Positions 1-12,099 of a stretch of DNA of 64,000 nucleotides are shown here, in pieces. Origin of the DNA: Melitaea cinxia (Eukaryota > Arthropoda > Insecta > Lepidoptera > Nymphalidae). The stretch is taken from positions 9,508,159-9,572,158 of the forward strand of contig NC_059400.1 of NCBI RefSeq assembly GCF_905220565.1, written 5' to 3'. The stretch's first letter is position 1. Each line of letters begins with the position of its first letter. The notes beneath the pieces are model-generated. The model saw only the letters and a list, made by a program, of their open reading frames with translations, did not search any database and was not told the DNA's origin. A program made the position numbers and the translations under genes.

Positions 1-545
1 TATGCTATACATCTTTGTGTAACAAAGTAAGCAACAAAGGGAAGTACTTCAAGTATTAAACAATCTGACAACCAATCAATTTTTTAAATTAACTATTCAT
101 ATATATTGCATCAATTTTATATGTTGACAAAATTGAAGTACGTATATATCAACAATAAAAAATATTAAGCAAATATTTCAATTGAATTACGAAAACACTA
201 ATTGAATATTGCCAAATAAAAATTATTAGATTGAATGAATTTTTGTTCAAAACGAACAAAGCTTAACCGACTCTGAAATAAATGCTTTGTTAACTTTCCA
301 AGGTTTGAAGGTCTTCGAGAGCGGAGTATCAGCGCCGTGAGTCAAATGTTTGAATCGTGCTAATATACCCGGTCAAGGTCGGATTTAAAATGGATTATTC
401 ACCTTTAATAGAATCAACTTAGGTTGCTGACAATGATCTGTCAATATTTATTAAGATTCAAATGAAAATTTATTTTGGTTTAAGTTATCTATACATACGT
501 ATAATAAAATGGTAGGAAAGTCAAAACTGTACATTGAATATTTTT
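1..545. other. AT-rich intergenic DNA, nothing recognised
   Basis: AT-rich sequence with stops in every frame. I see no coding similarity, RNA gene or clear repeat boundary before the Helitron-like block that follows. Confidence 0.5.
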
Positions 546-989
546 TTTTAAAGAATAGTTGGGGTGTGATCTGCAGTCGATACCGAAGCCAAAAATACAG
601 TTTTTAGAATTTTTGTCTATTTGTCTGTTTGTCTGTATGGTATAGTTCAGCTATATCAAGTCGAGAGCGAATGCGTTTACTACCTATGATTAATGCTTTA
701 GTCTTTCCCGGGTTAACAGTAAGACCGAAACTATCAGCCCATTCAGTAATACGCCTTAGATCATCATTGATGGAGATAATAGCAGACGCGACATTATGTA
801 ACTTACAATGGCGATATATTTGCAGATCGTCGGCATATAAGTGGTATTTGGAAGATATGACCTTAATGATCGAGTCAATTATTATGTCAATAACCATGCT
901 ATAAGCTAGCTTCACACTAAAAATAAAGACATTCTGTAGTATATTTAGTAAAAGCATTGCACCCGTGCGAAGCCGGGGCGGGTCGCTAG
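546..989 (+). mobile_element. Helitron-like element copy with CTAG 3' end
   Basis: The right end reads GGGCGGGTCGCTAG followed by T, matching the Helitron rule of a CTRR end inserted before T. The block just inside (ATAAGCTAGCTTCACACT, then AATAAAGACATTCTGTAGT) and the left-hand block (AAGCCAAAAATA, TTTTTAGAATTTTTGTCT) recur at 30070-30385 in the same order. The middle (about 640-890) differs from that copy and encodes a reverse transcriptase piece on the opposite strand. The 5' boundary is not defined. Confidence 0.55.
640..890 (-). pseudogene. LINE reverse transcriptase fragment inside a Helitron-like copy
   Basis: The minus strand encodes a stretch containing LYADDLQIY, the catalytic YADD box of non-LTR reverse transcriptases. 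It is followed by a typical palm/thumb run: INDDLRRITEWADSFGLTVN, then PGKTKALIIGS. Only this section of the RT domain is present, with no endonuclease and no upstream RT motifs. The open frame runs on into repeat sequence at both ends, so the flanking residues are not RT. The style resembles jockey/CR1-type LINEs; the exact clade is not assigned. Confidence 0.7.
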
Positions 990-999
990 TTAATGTCAT

Positions 1000-2920
1000 A
1001 AAATTTGATTTTTTATTAATATTTTATAACGTAAACGTAGGCCATTCAGTCTCATTATATACTTCTTTGTATATACCTAACTGTTACAAAGCTTTCGTTT
1101 GATATTTCATTTTAATTAACGTTTTACCTTAAGGCAAACAATAAAATTGCAATTTATATTATATTGACATTAGTCACAAAACGCAATCAATGAAATAGTA
1201 AAGAAAAAAAAAATTAAAACAATTTTAATTTTCATATTGAACCTCAAATCACAATACTCATTTGCTCAAGACACTGACATGCATTGACATGCAGAAAACA
1301 TTGCGTAGCCATCAGACTAACCACACAGCTGTTACCACATACAAAATGTTAATATTGTTTAATTAGCAAAACCTTATCCCAAAGACATCGATCACGAAAC
1401 GCGACCCGTCGCTTGCATAATTCTAAGAATATTTTTAACTAGTAAAAGTAGTCCAAATGTTGCGAAGGAATACCGATGATTAAATAATTATTGATATCTT
1501 ATTTAAATTACGACCTGAGACTGTCTAACATATAGCTACTGGTTCTTTTCCAGGCCGGGTAAAATTTAATTGCTACTAATTTTTAAAACCGGAAGTCAAT
1601 GCAATCTTAAAAACTTTCTTATCAAATTTATATATCTTGTAGATCATTACGAATTTGACTTAATATATATTTTTTTAATTTAAAATTACGCAGATATAAT
1701 ATCCCTATTTTCATTGTGTAATCTTTTTAATTTATATTATTTAACAGAACTATCACAATTTGACCTAAAAATGTATCTATACTAATAAAGAGGAATTAAT
1801 TAAGGAGGCTTAATTTTATAGAAATATGTATGTTAAAATATTTTGAATGTGAGAGTAATTATGACGTTAGTAAAATTGAGTTTATTGCGTAAAGAGTAAT
1901 CAAAAATCAATCTCGATTTGCCTACAGTTACTGTAATGCAAAGGTTATGTTCGACAAGAATATACCATGAATAAAAAATAATAAGATATAAGCTAGAGAT
2001 AGCTGAGTAATGCAAGGTTGTACAGAATATCTCGGCGCTAACATCAGTATAAACATCTCTCTCTGGGAAGACGAAGATAACAAAACAGTGAAGGGTGAGA
2101 TTCATAAAAATAATATACATAGCTCTTATTTTTAGCTTTGCTCAATACATTTGTTTGTCCCTGATCCTGTCGATAAACAACATTTTGTCCATTTTAGTTT
2201 TGTAGTAAAATGACTATTCAAAAGTAATTTTATAGCGTGTAATTTTATTGTTTGTGTTCGTTATTGTCAGAATAAAGTTTGCGTAACATTCACGAAAAAC
2301 AGTTGGTCCATAAATGTTATATCACGTAAATCAATGTGTACATTACGATAATTGTTATTAATATGCAAATGTAAGATGAGATCCTTACGATTCTGATTAC
2401 ACAACTCGACTGAAATACGTTCGTCATTACATTGGCAATTGTATTTCACTAATATACTTATATCAAAATTCAGTTGTAGACGACATGAGTGTTTTCCCAA
2501 TTTTTATTAGCAACGTAATGTTTATTTGTTTTTAGTATCAATTGATTTAATATGTATAAATAACTATTTGACGGTTCCGTTACGTTTGCTCCGTACCAAA
2601 ATGTAGAAAACTGAATGAAATGATTGTGGTAACAAATCCCTCAAAAATATTACTTAATGAATAGTAATACATATAAACAGTCATACTTGAAATCAAATTA
2701 AGGACCTATAAATGCTAATCGCTTAGCAAAGCCTTCCACTTGTTGGTGTTTTATCCGAAACGCTGCTTCATACTTACTGAAATTACAGACAATTTAGATT
2801 AACAAATTTTATTAGACATAATTATGTAGGCAGCTGGGACCAACTCCTTGTTTGATTGTTAGTTGCATAATCAGGAAACCTACAAGGATAAACTACACAA
2901 AAAATGTTTTTAAAAGTATA
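1000..2920. other. Intergenic, one possible Helitron 5' end
   Basis: AT-rich with no credible coding region. At 1776 the sequence A|TCTATACTAATAAAGAGG matches the start seen in the complete Helitron at 62850-62987 (minus strand) and is probably an orphaned 5' terminus. The rest is unassigned. Confidence 0.4.
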
Positions 2921-2924
2921 TATA

Positions 2925-2985
2925 CTCGTTCTGAACGGAAATCGAACCTGCGACCTAGTTAAACCGCATCGACTCTAATTTGGAG
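2925..2985 (-). mobile_element. tRNA-derived SINE head fragment
   Basis: The minus strand carries AGGTCGCAGGTTCGATTTCC, a Pol III B-box-like core in a T-arm-like context. No clear A box or body follows, so this is a short remnant at best. Confidence 0.35.
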
Positions 2986-2989
2986 TATC

Positions 2990-5900
2990 AATTAATAAAA
3001 TTAAATCACGTAACGTGTAATATTGTAGCATAAGCTATTAAGTTGCTTAGTACTTCTCTTAACAGAAATCTTTATTTAGAAGGGGGTGATTTACAAGCTG
3101 TTTCTTTATCAGTTGTAATAAAATAAAAAATATGAAAATTGTAAGAGAATGGAAAGATCATTGTCACCTTTAAACTTTTATATTATTATTCATTTATTAC
3201 GTAGTAGTATACCTAGCCTTCTGAAATGTATTTTGTTTTGTACATATTTATTAGTATTATTTTGTAAGATTTTACTATTGTATTATATTATTTAATAAGT
3301 AGAAGTTTTCATAGCTACTACACTATGATATTGAAACAAAAAAAAAATAGAAATATTAGAATAAATTCGTTTAATAACAAAGTGATATAACTGAGTCTTA
3401 AGTACGGCGATGTCGTTGCTTTCTCTCAAGCAGTGGCGAGCAGTATCGTTTGATGCGCTCGTGATTATTTCCATTAGTGTCCATTAGCCATTTAACTAGA
3501 TACGATTAGAGCATGTCACGACGCTGTGTGCCAACGCCATATATCATAACATCAGGTTTTTACCGGACAGATTCGCAAAACGGTTGCATAAGTCGCTAAA
3601 ATTGCACGATTCGTAATACATTTGCTTATCTGCATTCTTTGAGTTTTACAAACAAACTAATGAAAGCTTTATTTATCATTTTTGACAAGCGATAACAGAG
3701 CCCACGCCTGAGATTAGCGTTTAGTAATATTTTAATATCTATTCAGTAGTTATTATAATATCATATAGTGACCGGTTCACTGAACCACACGTAATGCGGA
3801 ATAAACAAATAATTTGGAGACAGATTATAAATAAATAAATAAATTTATAATATAATAATATAAATTATTCTTATAAATAGTAACACATTAGTCAATTAGT
3901 ATCCTAAGACATAAGACGAGATAAGACATGACCAGAGCTCTTGGGGGGAATTGGAGATAGGGTATATAATATAAAAAAGGAAGATTCGTGTATACAATTT
4001 GTAAGAATTTCATGTCGTAAACTAGCTAAGCCTTAACAGATAGCTACGTCAGAAAATATTATAGGTAATCATAGATCGAAAAAAGCCTTTAAAAGCTCTT
4101 TAACACCGGAGATTCACAACAAATACAAATCAAAAACCTTATTTTCTTCTGATATTTATTAGTCCTAATCTTGATTTAATGTACTAAAAATATCATTTAA
4201 GCTATATCAAATAAATAATTAAGGATATGTCATAGTTTCAAAACAATTCATAATAAAAAATATTAAAAGTGAAACGAGTGATTAGCATGTCGACACGGCC
4301 TTATCTAGAGACATTAAATAAGTTCGCAACCATACAAAGCCGGTGTGGGTCACTTGTCTATGTCTTTTTTGGGTTATGTACAAATATCATATCTTTAAAA
4401 CTTAAATATATTTCATTTCATAATAAAATTCTCAAATAAAATAATCTTATAAATTAGTACACGATCAAGATTCAGCCTGTAATATCCCTCTCCTCAAAAG
4501 CCTCTTTTTCCATGTTCCTACATAAAATATTAGAGCTTAATCTTAATATTAATAAATTTCATACAATTAGCATTTAATAATTTCATAAAATGAAGTTTTA
4601 AAATATAAATCTTAATATGTTTTTTTTTTTCAAATAATATTTTTATTTTTCAAAGACCATTGACATCTCTCCATGAGAGGGTACGACAGTAAATAGTTAC
4701 TTATTGAAACAACTAAGTAAACGCCTTTATTTGAAAAGTATATCTTTATTCATAAGAACTCTTTAGCTATTTAAAAAGAATTATTTACAGTGAAATGGAA
4801 CAACTCTCACTAGCAAATCTCTCATGTCCCTTGATTACAAACGGAACACATCCGTAATGTCAATGACACTAAACGGATGCGTTTACGTAACGTGCACCTT
4901 GACAGTATGCCGCTATACCAATGGCTAGTGATGTAATGTTTTACTCAAATATTTGACATCTACGTCTCATCTTTTGATGGACATCTATTGAGTATTACAT
5001 TTCTTTTTGTCAATAAATCTATTGTACCAACTCAAAATTGATTGAAACACTCGAGGAAGTAAAACGTCCGTGCCGATTGAACGCCAGCGCGGCTTAGCGA
5101 TGAAATAAGCGATGATATAATTGCACAATAAAACACATTGTTCGGTAAATAGTAAAGTTTGGGGATGTGAAGTATCACGTCCGGCCATCGAAAAGGGAGG
5201 ATCCTCCGACCAGACGGGTGTTGTGTCTGGTGGGCTAACGCGCCCCGACGGTTGTTGTCGGGATCTTGTATATATACTTAATTACTTTGAAAACTCTGAT
5301 AGCGCGATGTAGCATACGTCAGTAATTACGTCTCTAATTACGTAGTTTGTAGTCGTTCGTATTTCGCGCGATAGATGTCGCCACAAAGACGATTGATATT
5401 AATAAGCCAACACTGTTTTGATTTTATCGATATAAGTTTACTTCACATTGAAGGTAATAAACTAATGGCGAGTTGACTTTGAGAGTTGATATTGTATTAT
5501 TATGTATTTTGAATGATTGTGAAAACTGCTTTATCCTTTCTAAGACTTTTATTATAATGAAACAATAATATAAATAATGACCATCACTTCCGTAATGTAA
5601 TGAATTAATAATGCTAATTAGTCTAAACTGCGAAAATATTTAAATTATTTTGCTTAGTTAACCTAAATTTACTAATAATTCATTAGATAAAGTATTATAG
5701 AGTTAGCTAACATTTCATAGAAGCAAATAAATCTATAGAAGAATAAAAAAAAACTATATTAAAGAAGAGAAATGCTTAGATATCATGAATCAGGTGAGAA
5801 TGAATTGTGTTTATAGTTATATCAGGTTAAGAAATATCTTAGACGATTTTATTATAACGCATAAAAGGTTTGACAAGCGAACAGGCATATTTTATAGTGA

Positions 5901-7520
5901 TGTAAAGGCTTAGCGGTCTGGTGTAGGAAGGTGGCGCCATAGACAAGTGCGACGATAAGCATAACCGACTTCCATATACCTACTGTAACAATTTATTAGC
6001 ATAATATCGACCGAGATATAAAATAATTTCATAACTTTTTTAAAAGTATAATAAGTAGATATTAATAATACAATTAGGCATTAAAATTTTAGTAATGACA
6101 ATATTCATTAAATACATACAGGTCAAATACAACTAATTTGAATTTAAATCGACAAGGCTTATAACTAGGTAACTTACTGAATGAATAAATAAATATTTAA
6201 AGTCGTGTTTAAAGTGGATTATTTATGATGGTCCTTATTAAGTTGAGTATTTAAGGCAAACACTGGAATAGTCTCTTCAACGTTTCTTTTGAATTATCTC
6301 AAAAGGCTCGTGTGAGCCGACGCCTACGGACTGTAATATCTTTTACAAAGAAATAAAACCCACGCTTGGAGTAAAATGTTAACTTTTGAATTATTCTTAT
6401 TTGTAGAAATACAACTAGAAATTATTATTATTTCTATTTACGTACAGTATTAAAAAAAAACTAAGTGATTGTGTTCTAAATTAATATTTATAATTTGACT
6501 TTCAAATGAGACGGTGAAAGTTTTATTTCCTTTACGAGATCAGGATCACGTACTAATTAATATTAATTGCCACATGGGCATTGAGGTGAATTTCAAGTAT
6601 GTTACACCTTTACTTTCATACCTTAGAAACAGAAGCAAAGTAAGCATATTCCTTGGAACATACCTTTTTGAAATACACCAATTTATTTGACTTTTAGGTC
6701 TAGTAGTAATAGCATCAAGCATCTTTTTGACAAAAAGTTAAGTTTCCAGTGTCCACTGACCGGATACTCATATTTGTAGAAAATTAGAAATATTTTTTCA
6801 TGGTCTAGATATTTGTCAGTACTAATCATGTGTCCTAATTCCTAATGTGTCCTGGAAAGCACGTAAGGCTGTCTATCAATATTGTTATCATCAAAAATTC
6901 ATAACGATCACTCTTCGGAAATTGTTAGGCAAACTTCAGAGGAACAGAGTGAAATTATATGCTCTAACTCTAAAACTTGTCCTAAGAAATCTTTGTCCAA
7001 CTGTTCTTTCGGTTCTGTAGCTATTAAACTACTATGAAAATAAGATATACTCGTATACAGGAAACATTATTTTGAAATGTTATTTTAGGATATATTGTGT
7101 TATTTATTATTTATTATTATTATTGTAGGTAATAGTGAGGCTAAAAGAGTTTATTATAATGTTTATATTGATAATCATATACCGATACGTCCTAGTTTCA
7201 AATTTTATTGTGTAGATATTGTATTCTGGTGATTAAAATATTATGCCAGTGGGTAATCTCTCGTAAAACAAATGATGACCTCTCAAATTACTTCGACCTA
7301 AATACCGGTAGCACGAATATTTGTTTGGGACACAAGTATTATTTTACTGTGTAATCTGCTTAAAATTCCAAAGACGATTATCACGAGATGACTTAATATG
7401 ACCCAGATTTTAAGGTATTTGGTAGAACAGACTATTTTTTTAAATGATATACATAATTAACATGTGTGATTTTTTTTAACTTCCTACCCGTTTGTCCCAC
7501 GGTTTGTCGTGATGACTATG
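2990..7520. other. Long intergenic stretch with scattered repeat scraps
   Basis: No coding region is supported. Short recognisable pieces are 3925-3965 (minus), sharing CCAGAGCTCTTGGGG with the repeat at 20180; 5155-5250, a GC-richer patch with the hairpin CCGACGGTTGTTGTCGGG; and 6840-6890, resembling the body of the SINE at 46677-47022. Everything else is AT-rich filler. Confidence 0.45.
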
Positions 7521-7529
7521 CCTTACTTT

Positions 7530-7810
7530 TTAGGGTTCCGTACCTGGAAAGGAAAAATGGAACCCGTTGTCCGTCTGTCTGTCAAGACCCCTTTTCTCAG
7601 GAACGCGTGTAGATATCAAGCCTTAATTGATATCACATACTCAGGCCTACCGTCCGTCAGAGCTATGACAAAATTAAACTTCTAAAGCAACGCGATTAAA
7701 AGATACAGCGTTTATACTACAAATTTTCAACACTCACAAGGGAATCGAAACCTACAGGGTACTTCACTTGAACTCAGAATCTTGAAATTTGGTACTAATC
7801 AACGTAAGAC
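7530..7810. repeat. Probable interspersed repeat (AGGGTTCCGTACC type)
   Basis: Starts near TTAGGGTTCCGTACC and contains GTCCGTCTGTCTGTC, a combination I recall as a recurrent repeat in moth and butterfly genomes. A weak echo (GGTTCCGTTACG) occurs at 2573. No termini or target duplication were found, so the call rests on recollection and composition. Confidence 0.3.
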
Positions 7811-8495
7811 GTTGTTTGGTACCAAATTTAGTACAGATTAAGGAAAAATATATAATATAATAATAAATAAGAGAACTACAATGGAAAATCTCTTTCAACC
7901 GTAACTGTTAAAATGTTAGTTGTAAATACTTGACAATTATTTCCTAAAAAGAATAGAAAAAAGAGTCTAAAAGTAAACAGTGATAAAAGCGAAAAAATGT
8001 TTGCTTGTAACGGAATTCCGGATCAAAAGTGACAGGATAGACATCGGAGTGACCGTCGCTTGATGATATAACAGCACTTAGTAACATACATTTTAATATG
8101 CGTAAAGTAAATGTCTTTGTACGTTAAATGTTTTTTGTAAGATAAATAGCTAAATGACCACTTAGTATTTGAGCGGAGATTTTTAGATTGGATTTAAAGA
8201 TTTATAAAAAAAACTACGGCTTAAAAATGCATTCTATCACTTGATTAATTGAACATCAATATTCTTCTTAATTAGTTTGAATCCAGGTTGATCATCTAAA
8301 TTTAACAAATAAGTTTTACCAATGCCTAAATATACTGTATATCTGTTATTTGTTTAAATAAGTTGAGTAACTAAACCAATTTAAGGTTTTTAAAACCAAG
8401 GGGTAAATTGTAACCAACAAAAACAAATAAAAGTAAGATAATAAAATAGGATATGTAACTTGTGGCATCGCATTAAGGCCTGTTTCATCAGTTGT

Positions 8496-8863
8496 CACTC
8501 ACTCCATTCAGCCTAATACAGTGCACTGCTGGACATAGGCCTCCACAGGTTTGCTCCCACAATGGCGCGAACTCATGTGTTTTGCCCATAGTCACCATGC
8601 TGGGCAGGCGGCTTGGAGACCGCAGGGCTGGCTTTGTCGCACCGAATCCGCTGCTGCTCGTCTTCGGCCTGTGTATTTCAAAGCCAGCAGTTGGATGGTT
8701 ATCTCGCCATCGGTCGGCTTCTTAAGTTCCAAGGTGGAAGTGGAAATGTGTCATCCCTTAATCGCCTCTTACGACACCCACGGGATGAGAGGGGGTGGCT
8801 ATATTCTAACTACCGTAGCTACACAGCACGCTTCGGTAGTATAGTGGTCAGTATCCCCGCCTG
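8496..8863 (-). mobile_element. SINE-like retroelement copy with 11-bp target duplication
   Basis: Flanked by perfect copies of TCATCAGTTGT (8485-8495 and 8864-8874). The body matches the copy at 59813-60152 in opposite orientation almost end to end, including CATAGTCACCA, GCTGGCTTTGTCGCACCGAA and AAAGCCAGCAGTTGGATGG. The element reads on the minus strand, with its 3' end near 8500 (CCTATGTCCAGCAGTG-type end). Both copies begin at the same GTRCTGTGTRGCTACGGTA sequence, which argues for a defined unit rather than random 5' truncation. This copy has about 36 extra bases at its 5' end (see the tRNA-Asp half). Confidence 0.7.
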
Positions 8864-8866
8864 TCA
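8831..8866 (+). tRNA. 5' half of a tRNA-Asp(GTC) sequence, not a functional gene
   Basis: CTTCGGTAGTATAGTGGTCA followed by GTATCCCCGCCTGTCA closely matches the acceptor, D-arm and anticodon 5' side of eukaryotic tRNA-Asp, recalled from memory, and stops inside the anticodon loop at GTC. No 3' half follows: the sequence passes straight into the SINE target duplication, sharing TCA with it. It is a tRNA-derived fragment joined to a retroelement. Confidence 0.65.
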
Positions 8867-9171
8867 TCAGTTGTGGATAACGTTATTTGACGGATGATAG
8901 TATCGGCCAGTAATTTTTTTTTAAATTCATATTCTTTTTTACCATCGAACTCTTACTATATTTATGACATCAGTAAGTTCTATTCGTATATATATAGTGG
9001 TTTATTAGTTGAGGAGAAACAGGTCCTACTGACCTATTCTACGAGTACCTCCCGCTGTATAAGTCTATTAGTATCGTCATCCGTCAACCGTAGCGTTATC
9101 CACAACTGGTGAAACAGGCCCTTGTTAGCTGTAAAGATATTATGATTGTATGTATCTATGTACTCGTAAAA

Positions 9172-9519
9172 TCTATACAAATAAATAAAATTGGAGTGGC
9201 TGTTTGTAATATTAAAATAACCGCTTTTTACTAAATTTATAATTAAGGATGTATGGATGTATACACAGTACATATATCAAAATAACATTTTTTATAATTT
9301 TTGTCTGTCTGTCTTTCTGTCTGTCTGTCTGTTTGTTCCGGCTAATCTCTGAAGCGGCTGGACCGATGTTGACGGGACTTTCACTGGCAGGTAGCTGATG
9401 TAATAAGGAGTAACTTAGGCTATTATCATTTTAGAAATTATTTATTTTATAACTCTCGCAGAGTTGAACAATAACTTTTTCGTTAAATTCCACGCGGATG
9501 AAGACGCGGGCACATCTAG
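9172..9519 (+). mobile_element. Non-autonomous Helitron, copy 1 of a direct pair
   Basis: Begins A|TCTATACAA and ends GGGCACATCTAG|T, the Helitron termini, with a GC-rich potential hairpin (CGCGGATGAAGACGCGGG) just before the CTAG. It contains the phrase TTCCGGCTAATCTCTGAAGC, then GGCTGGACCGATGTTGACGG. It is near-identical in layout to 12852-13160 and has no coding capacity. Confidence 0.7.
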
Positions 9520-10234
9520 TAAATAAATAAAATAAAATGTATGTAAGTCAATGGATGTGTTAAGAATACATTGGACTGTTTGTAAAATTTTAATTATTTT
9601 AGTTGATGAAAACAAATGTATCACGAATATGTATACGAGAAGAGAGAAACTAAGTGAACGACAGACACCGCAGTATATGCCTGATTCAGAAAATTAATAG
9701 CAGCTTATGTAGTGTTGAGCCATGCAGCTAAAAAATAATAAATATATAAATTAAATAACAAACGTGGGGTGTCGTGGGACACCAGATATTAACGAAGTTC
9801 TCTATTATAAAATAATAATTTCAAGTTCTATTCGAGGTATAAGGAGATTATTATTCTGTTATACATTTTTTATTATGATTTTTTATCAATAAAAAAAACT
9901 ACCTTAAAAATTATATTAACACCTTTATTTTATGTACAATGATTTATAAAAATATATAATAAATAATTATCGAATGATATAATAATAATAGCAAAATGCA
10001 TTAATAATAACAGTCATCACGTAGACTATACATTTGACACTGTATAACCGTCACACATGACTATACATAAAAATCTTACGCTTTTTTTAACGTCAAGGAC
10101 GTTTTTTCCGGGTAGTGTAAAATTATCTTTATCATCACATACACCATGTTCACACACACAAAGCGAGACGCAATTGAAATAGTACATGCATAATATGTTT
10201 TTTTTTTAATAAAAAAGTAATTAATCTGATGACT
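9520..10234. other. Intergenic, nothing recognised
   Basis: AT-rich, with runs of ATTATTATT-like sequence around 9800-10000. No coding or repeat signal that I can support. Confidence 0.4.
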
Positions 10235-10372
10235 GATGGCCGTTGGAGCGGACGTGTCCTGGAGTGGAGACCACGTGTTGACAAACGCAGTGTGGGGCGT
10301 CTTCTAGCCCGCTGGACTGATGCACTGCGTAAGATTGCCGGTGTAGGCTGGATGAGGACTGCAATAGGTTGA
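10235..10372 (+). pseudogene. RTE/CR1-type LINE C-terminal coding remnant
   Basis: A 45-codon open stretch ends in TGA and reads DGRWSGRVLEWRPR, then GRLLARWTDALRKIAGVGWM. The pattern RPR...G(R)xxxRWxDxLxxxAGxxWM is the usual C-terminus downstream of the reverse transcriptase in RTE-like LINEs. There is no upstream RT, so this is a 5'-truncated, decayed copy. Confidence 0.6.
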
Positions 10373-11756
10373 ACTGTTCTCAGATCTTAAACTCACTTAT
10401 GTGTTGCCAAAAGCTGGATGGATAAAACTTAATTTCACCAGCTATTTCTAAACTATGTTCCAGGTCTGCTTTAAAGTCTGAAAAAATACGATTATCTTCG
10501 CCTTATTTTAAATATTTTTTATTAAGATCTTTAATATCTGCTACAGTCTACTTCACTTATTTCCTGGGAGTTTCTTCTAATTGTGCCTTTAAAATATTAT
10601 AACTTCAATGTACAATTGGAAATAATAAAATGCAATACAACTAAATCCAGTTGGAACTTTTTATCGGGTTCAGTCATCGTTATACCACTGAGAAGACTCG
10701 CCGCTTGGGCTCGAGAGATACCTTATTCCTTTCTAAGTGTATCTTTCCTTTATCTTTGTGTGTTGTTTTAATATCTAATTGTGTCAAATATTGTTAAAAG
10801 TATTCGGTTTCGGAAAAGAAAGCTTAAGTTTCGGTAAGGTGATAATACCTTTTTGATTAAAACGGCTTACTCAGCTGCTTTGAATATATGCAATCGAAAT
10901 GTTGCGCAGAGTTGATTTCATTTCTTTTGTTATGTAAATTTTGAAAAACAAGTGAAACTTTTGCAGGCCTCATAACACTTTCTTGATGACGCTCAATACA
11001 ATCTATACAATACTTACGTTGAAGCGTTTTTCTCTGGACAATTTATTAATATGAGTAATAAGGAGTGTAGCTGAAAGAATTTATTATATCTATAAAATCT
11101 TTCACATCATCGTGGTAATACAGAATCAATAGAAAATCTGCCTATTGCGCTATAATTCTAAGATCTGAACTAGACGTGATCTTTACCCATATGCTTAATG
11201 GATAAAAATTGATTAATTATCTTCTTGAATATGGCAAAGATGTATAACGGAAGGGTTGGCTGGAAAATTACTGGCTAGGCTATTTTATATTCGGCAACCA
11301 CCACTCAAACCGAACTTATACCCTTATGTCGTCCCATTCGCAATGAAACAGTGCCTATTTTGATGTGAGATTTATTTAGTAAAAATGTGGGTGAAAGTAA
11401 CTAGAACAATATATCTTAATATACCTGATTAGACCTGACACCAAGGAGTTATGCCAAAAAAATAATAGACAACATAGCGTTTGCATTTTCTACAGGCTTA
11501 TATCTCATATCGCCACACTGTCGGTATGTATTCAACTTATTTTTCAAATTTGTAGGTGCATTTTTAAATAAAAAATAAATTTCATCCATTAGGTCTTGCT
11601 TAAAGGGGCGAAGTTCGTCTATAGTTCGGATATCCTACTATAATTGTGACCTTCATGAAGTTCAAAGCTACATATAAATAATACGATTAATTTAGCAAGT
11701 TATAACTGGAATTCGTATATATATATATGTATATTTTTTTTTGTCGTTTGGTGTCG
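10373..11756. other. Intergenic, nothing recognised
   Basis: No coding region, RNA gene or bounded repeat that I can support. Confidence 0.4.
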
Positions 11757-11940
11757 GCCGAGTAGAATTGCACCACTCCCTTTCTTTCCGTGGGGGTCGT
11801 AAAAGGCGACCGAGGGATAAACCTGGCTCAAAATCATCAGGGTCCTGGAGAATGAAAATTTCATTTGAAACCCGGAATGGGATCTCCGTCAAGCATTCGT
11901 GGTATAGCTATATAAAATGCGAAAGACTCTTGCAGCCAAA
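11757..11940 (+). repeat. Repeat module related to the SINE at 59813
   Basis: TGGGGGTCGTAAAAGGCGAC and AGGGATAA parallel TGGGTGTCGTAAGAGGCGAC and AGGGATAA at about 59868-59895, preceded in both by a pyrimidine-rich CCCTCT/CCCTTTCT block. Downstream the two diverge. Probably a related SINE family sharing its 5' module. Boundaries are approximate. Confidence 0.4.
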
Positions 11941-12099
11941 CTGGCCACACGTATCGACTCGTCGTTTCTATGGGCTTAGTATATATATATATATATTAAT
12001 CTTCATTATTTATGGAGGGTTTCGTCAGTATGACGATGCCGCCTTTATGGGTCTTACAAAAATATTCAATACTATCTACGCTTAACAGCTACTTTCACA

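Larger units (their letters stand above)
8477..9119. mobile_element. Small inverted-repeat element split by a SINE
   Basis: The left end (GGCCTGTTTCATCAGTTGT, resuming after the insert with GGATAACG...TTGACGGATGA) is matched by the reverse complement of the right end at about 9076-9119 (GGCCTGTTTCACCAGTTGTG, GATAACG, then TTGACGGATGA). Removing the insert at 8496-8863 leaves a ~265-bp non-autonomous element with ~45-bp inverted ends and no coding capacity. Its own target duplication is not evident. Confidence 0.6.

Noticed and set aside
5121..5312. Short ORF in the GC-richer patch near 5200
   Set aside because: The patch has hairpins and looks like non-coding repeat or leader sequence; no domain is visible.
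8831..8866. Functional tRNA-Asp gene
   Set aside because: Only the 5' half is present; the T arm and 3' acceptor strand are missing.
8551..8897. Overlapping ORFs of 77-97 codons in three frames
   Set aside because: They are all within the SINE-like repeat, have no conserved frame against the second copy and lack recognisable domains.
8477..9119. piggyBac-type element because TTAA lies at the left edge
   Set aside because: The right edge has no matching TTAA, so the superfamily cannot be assigned on that basis.
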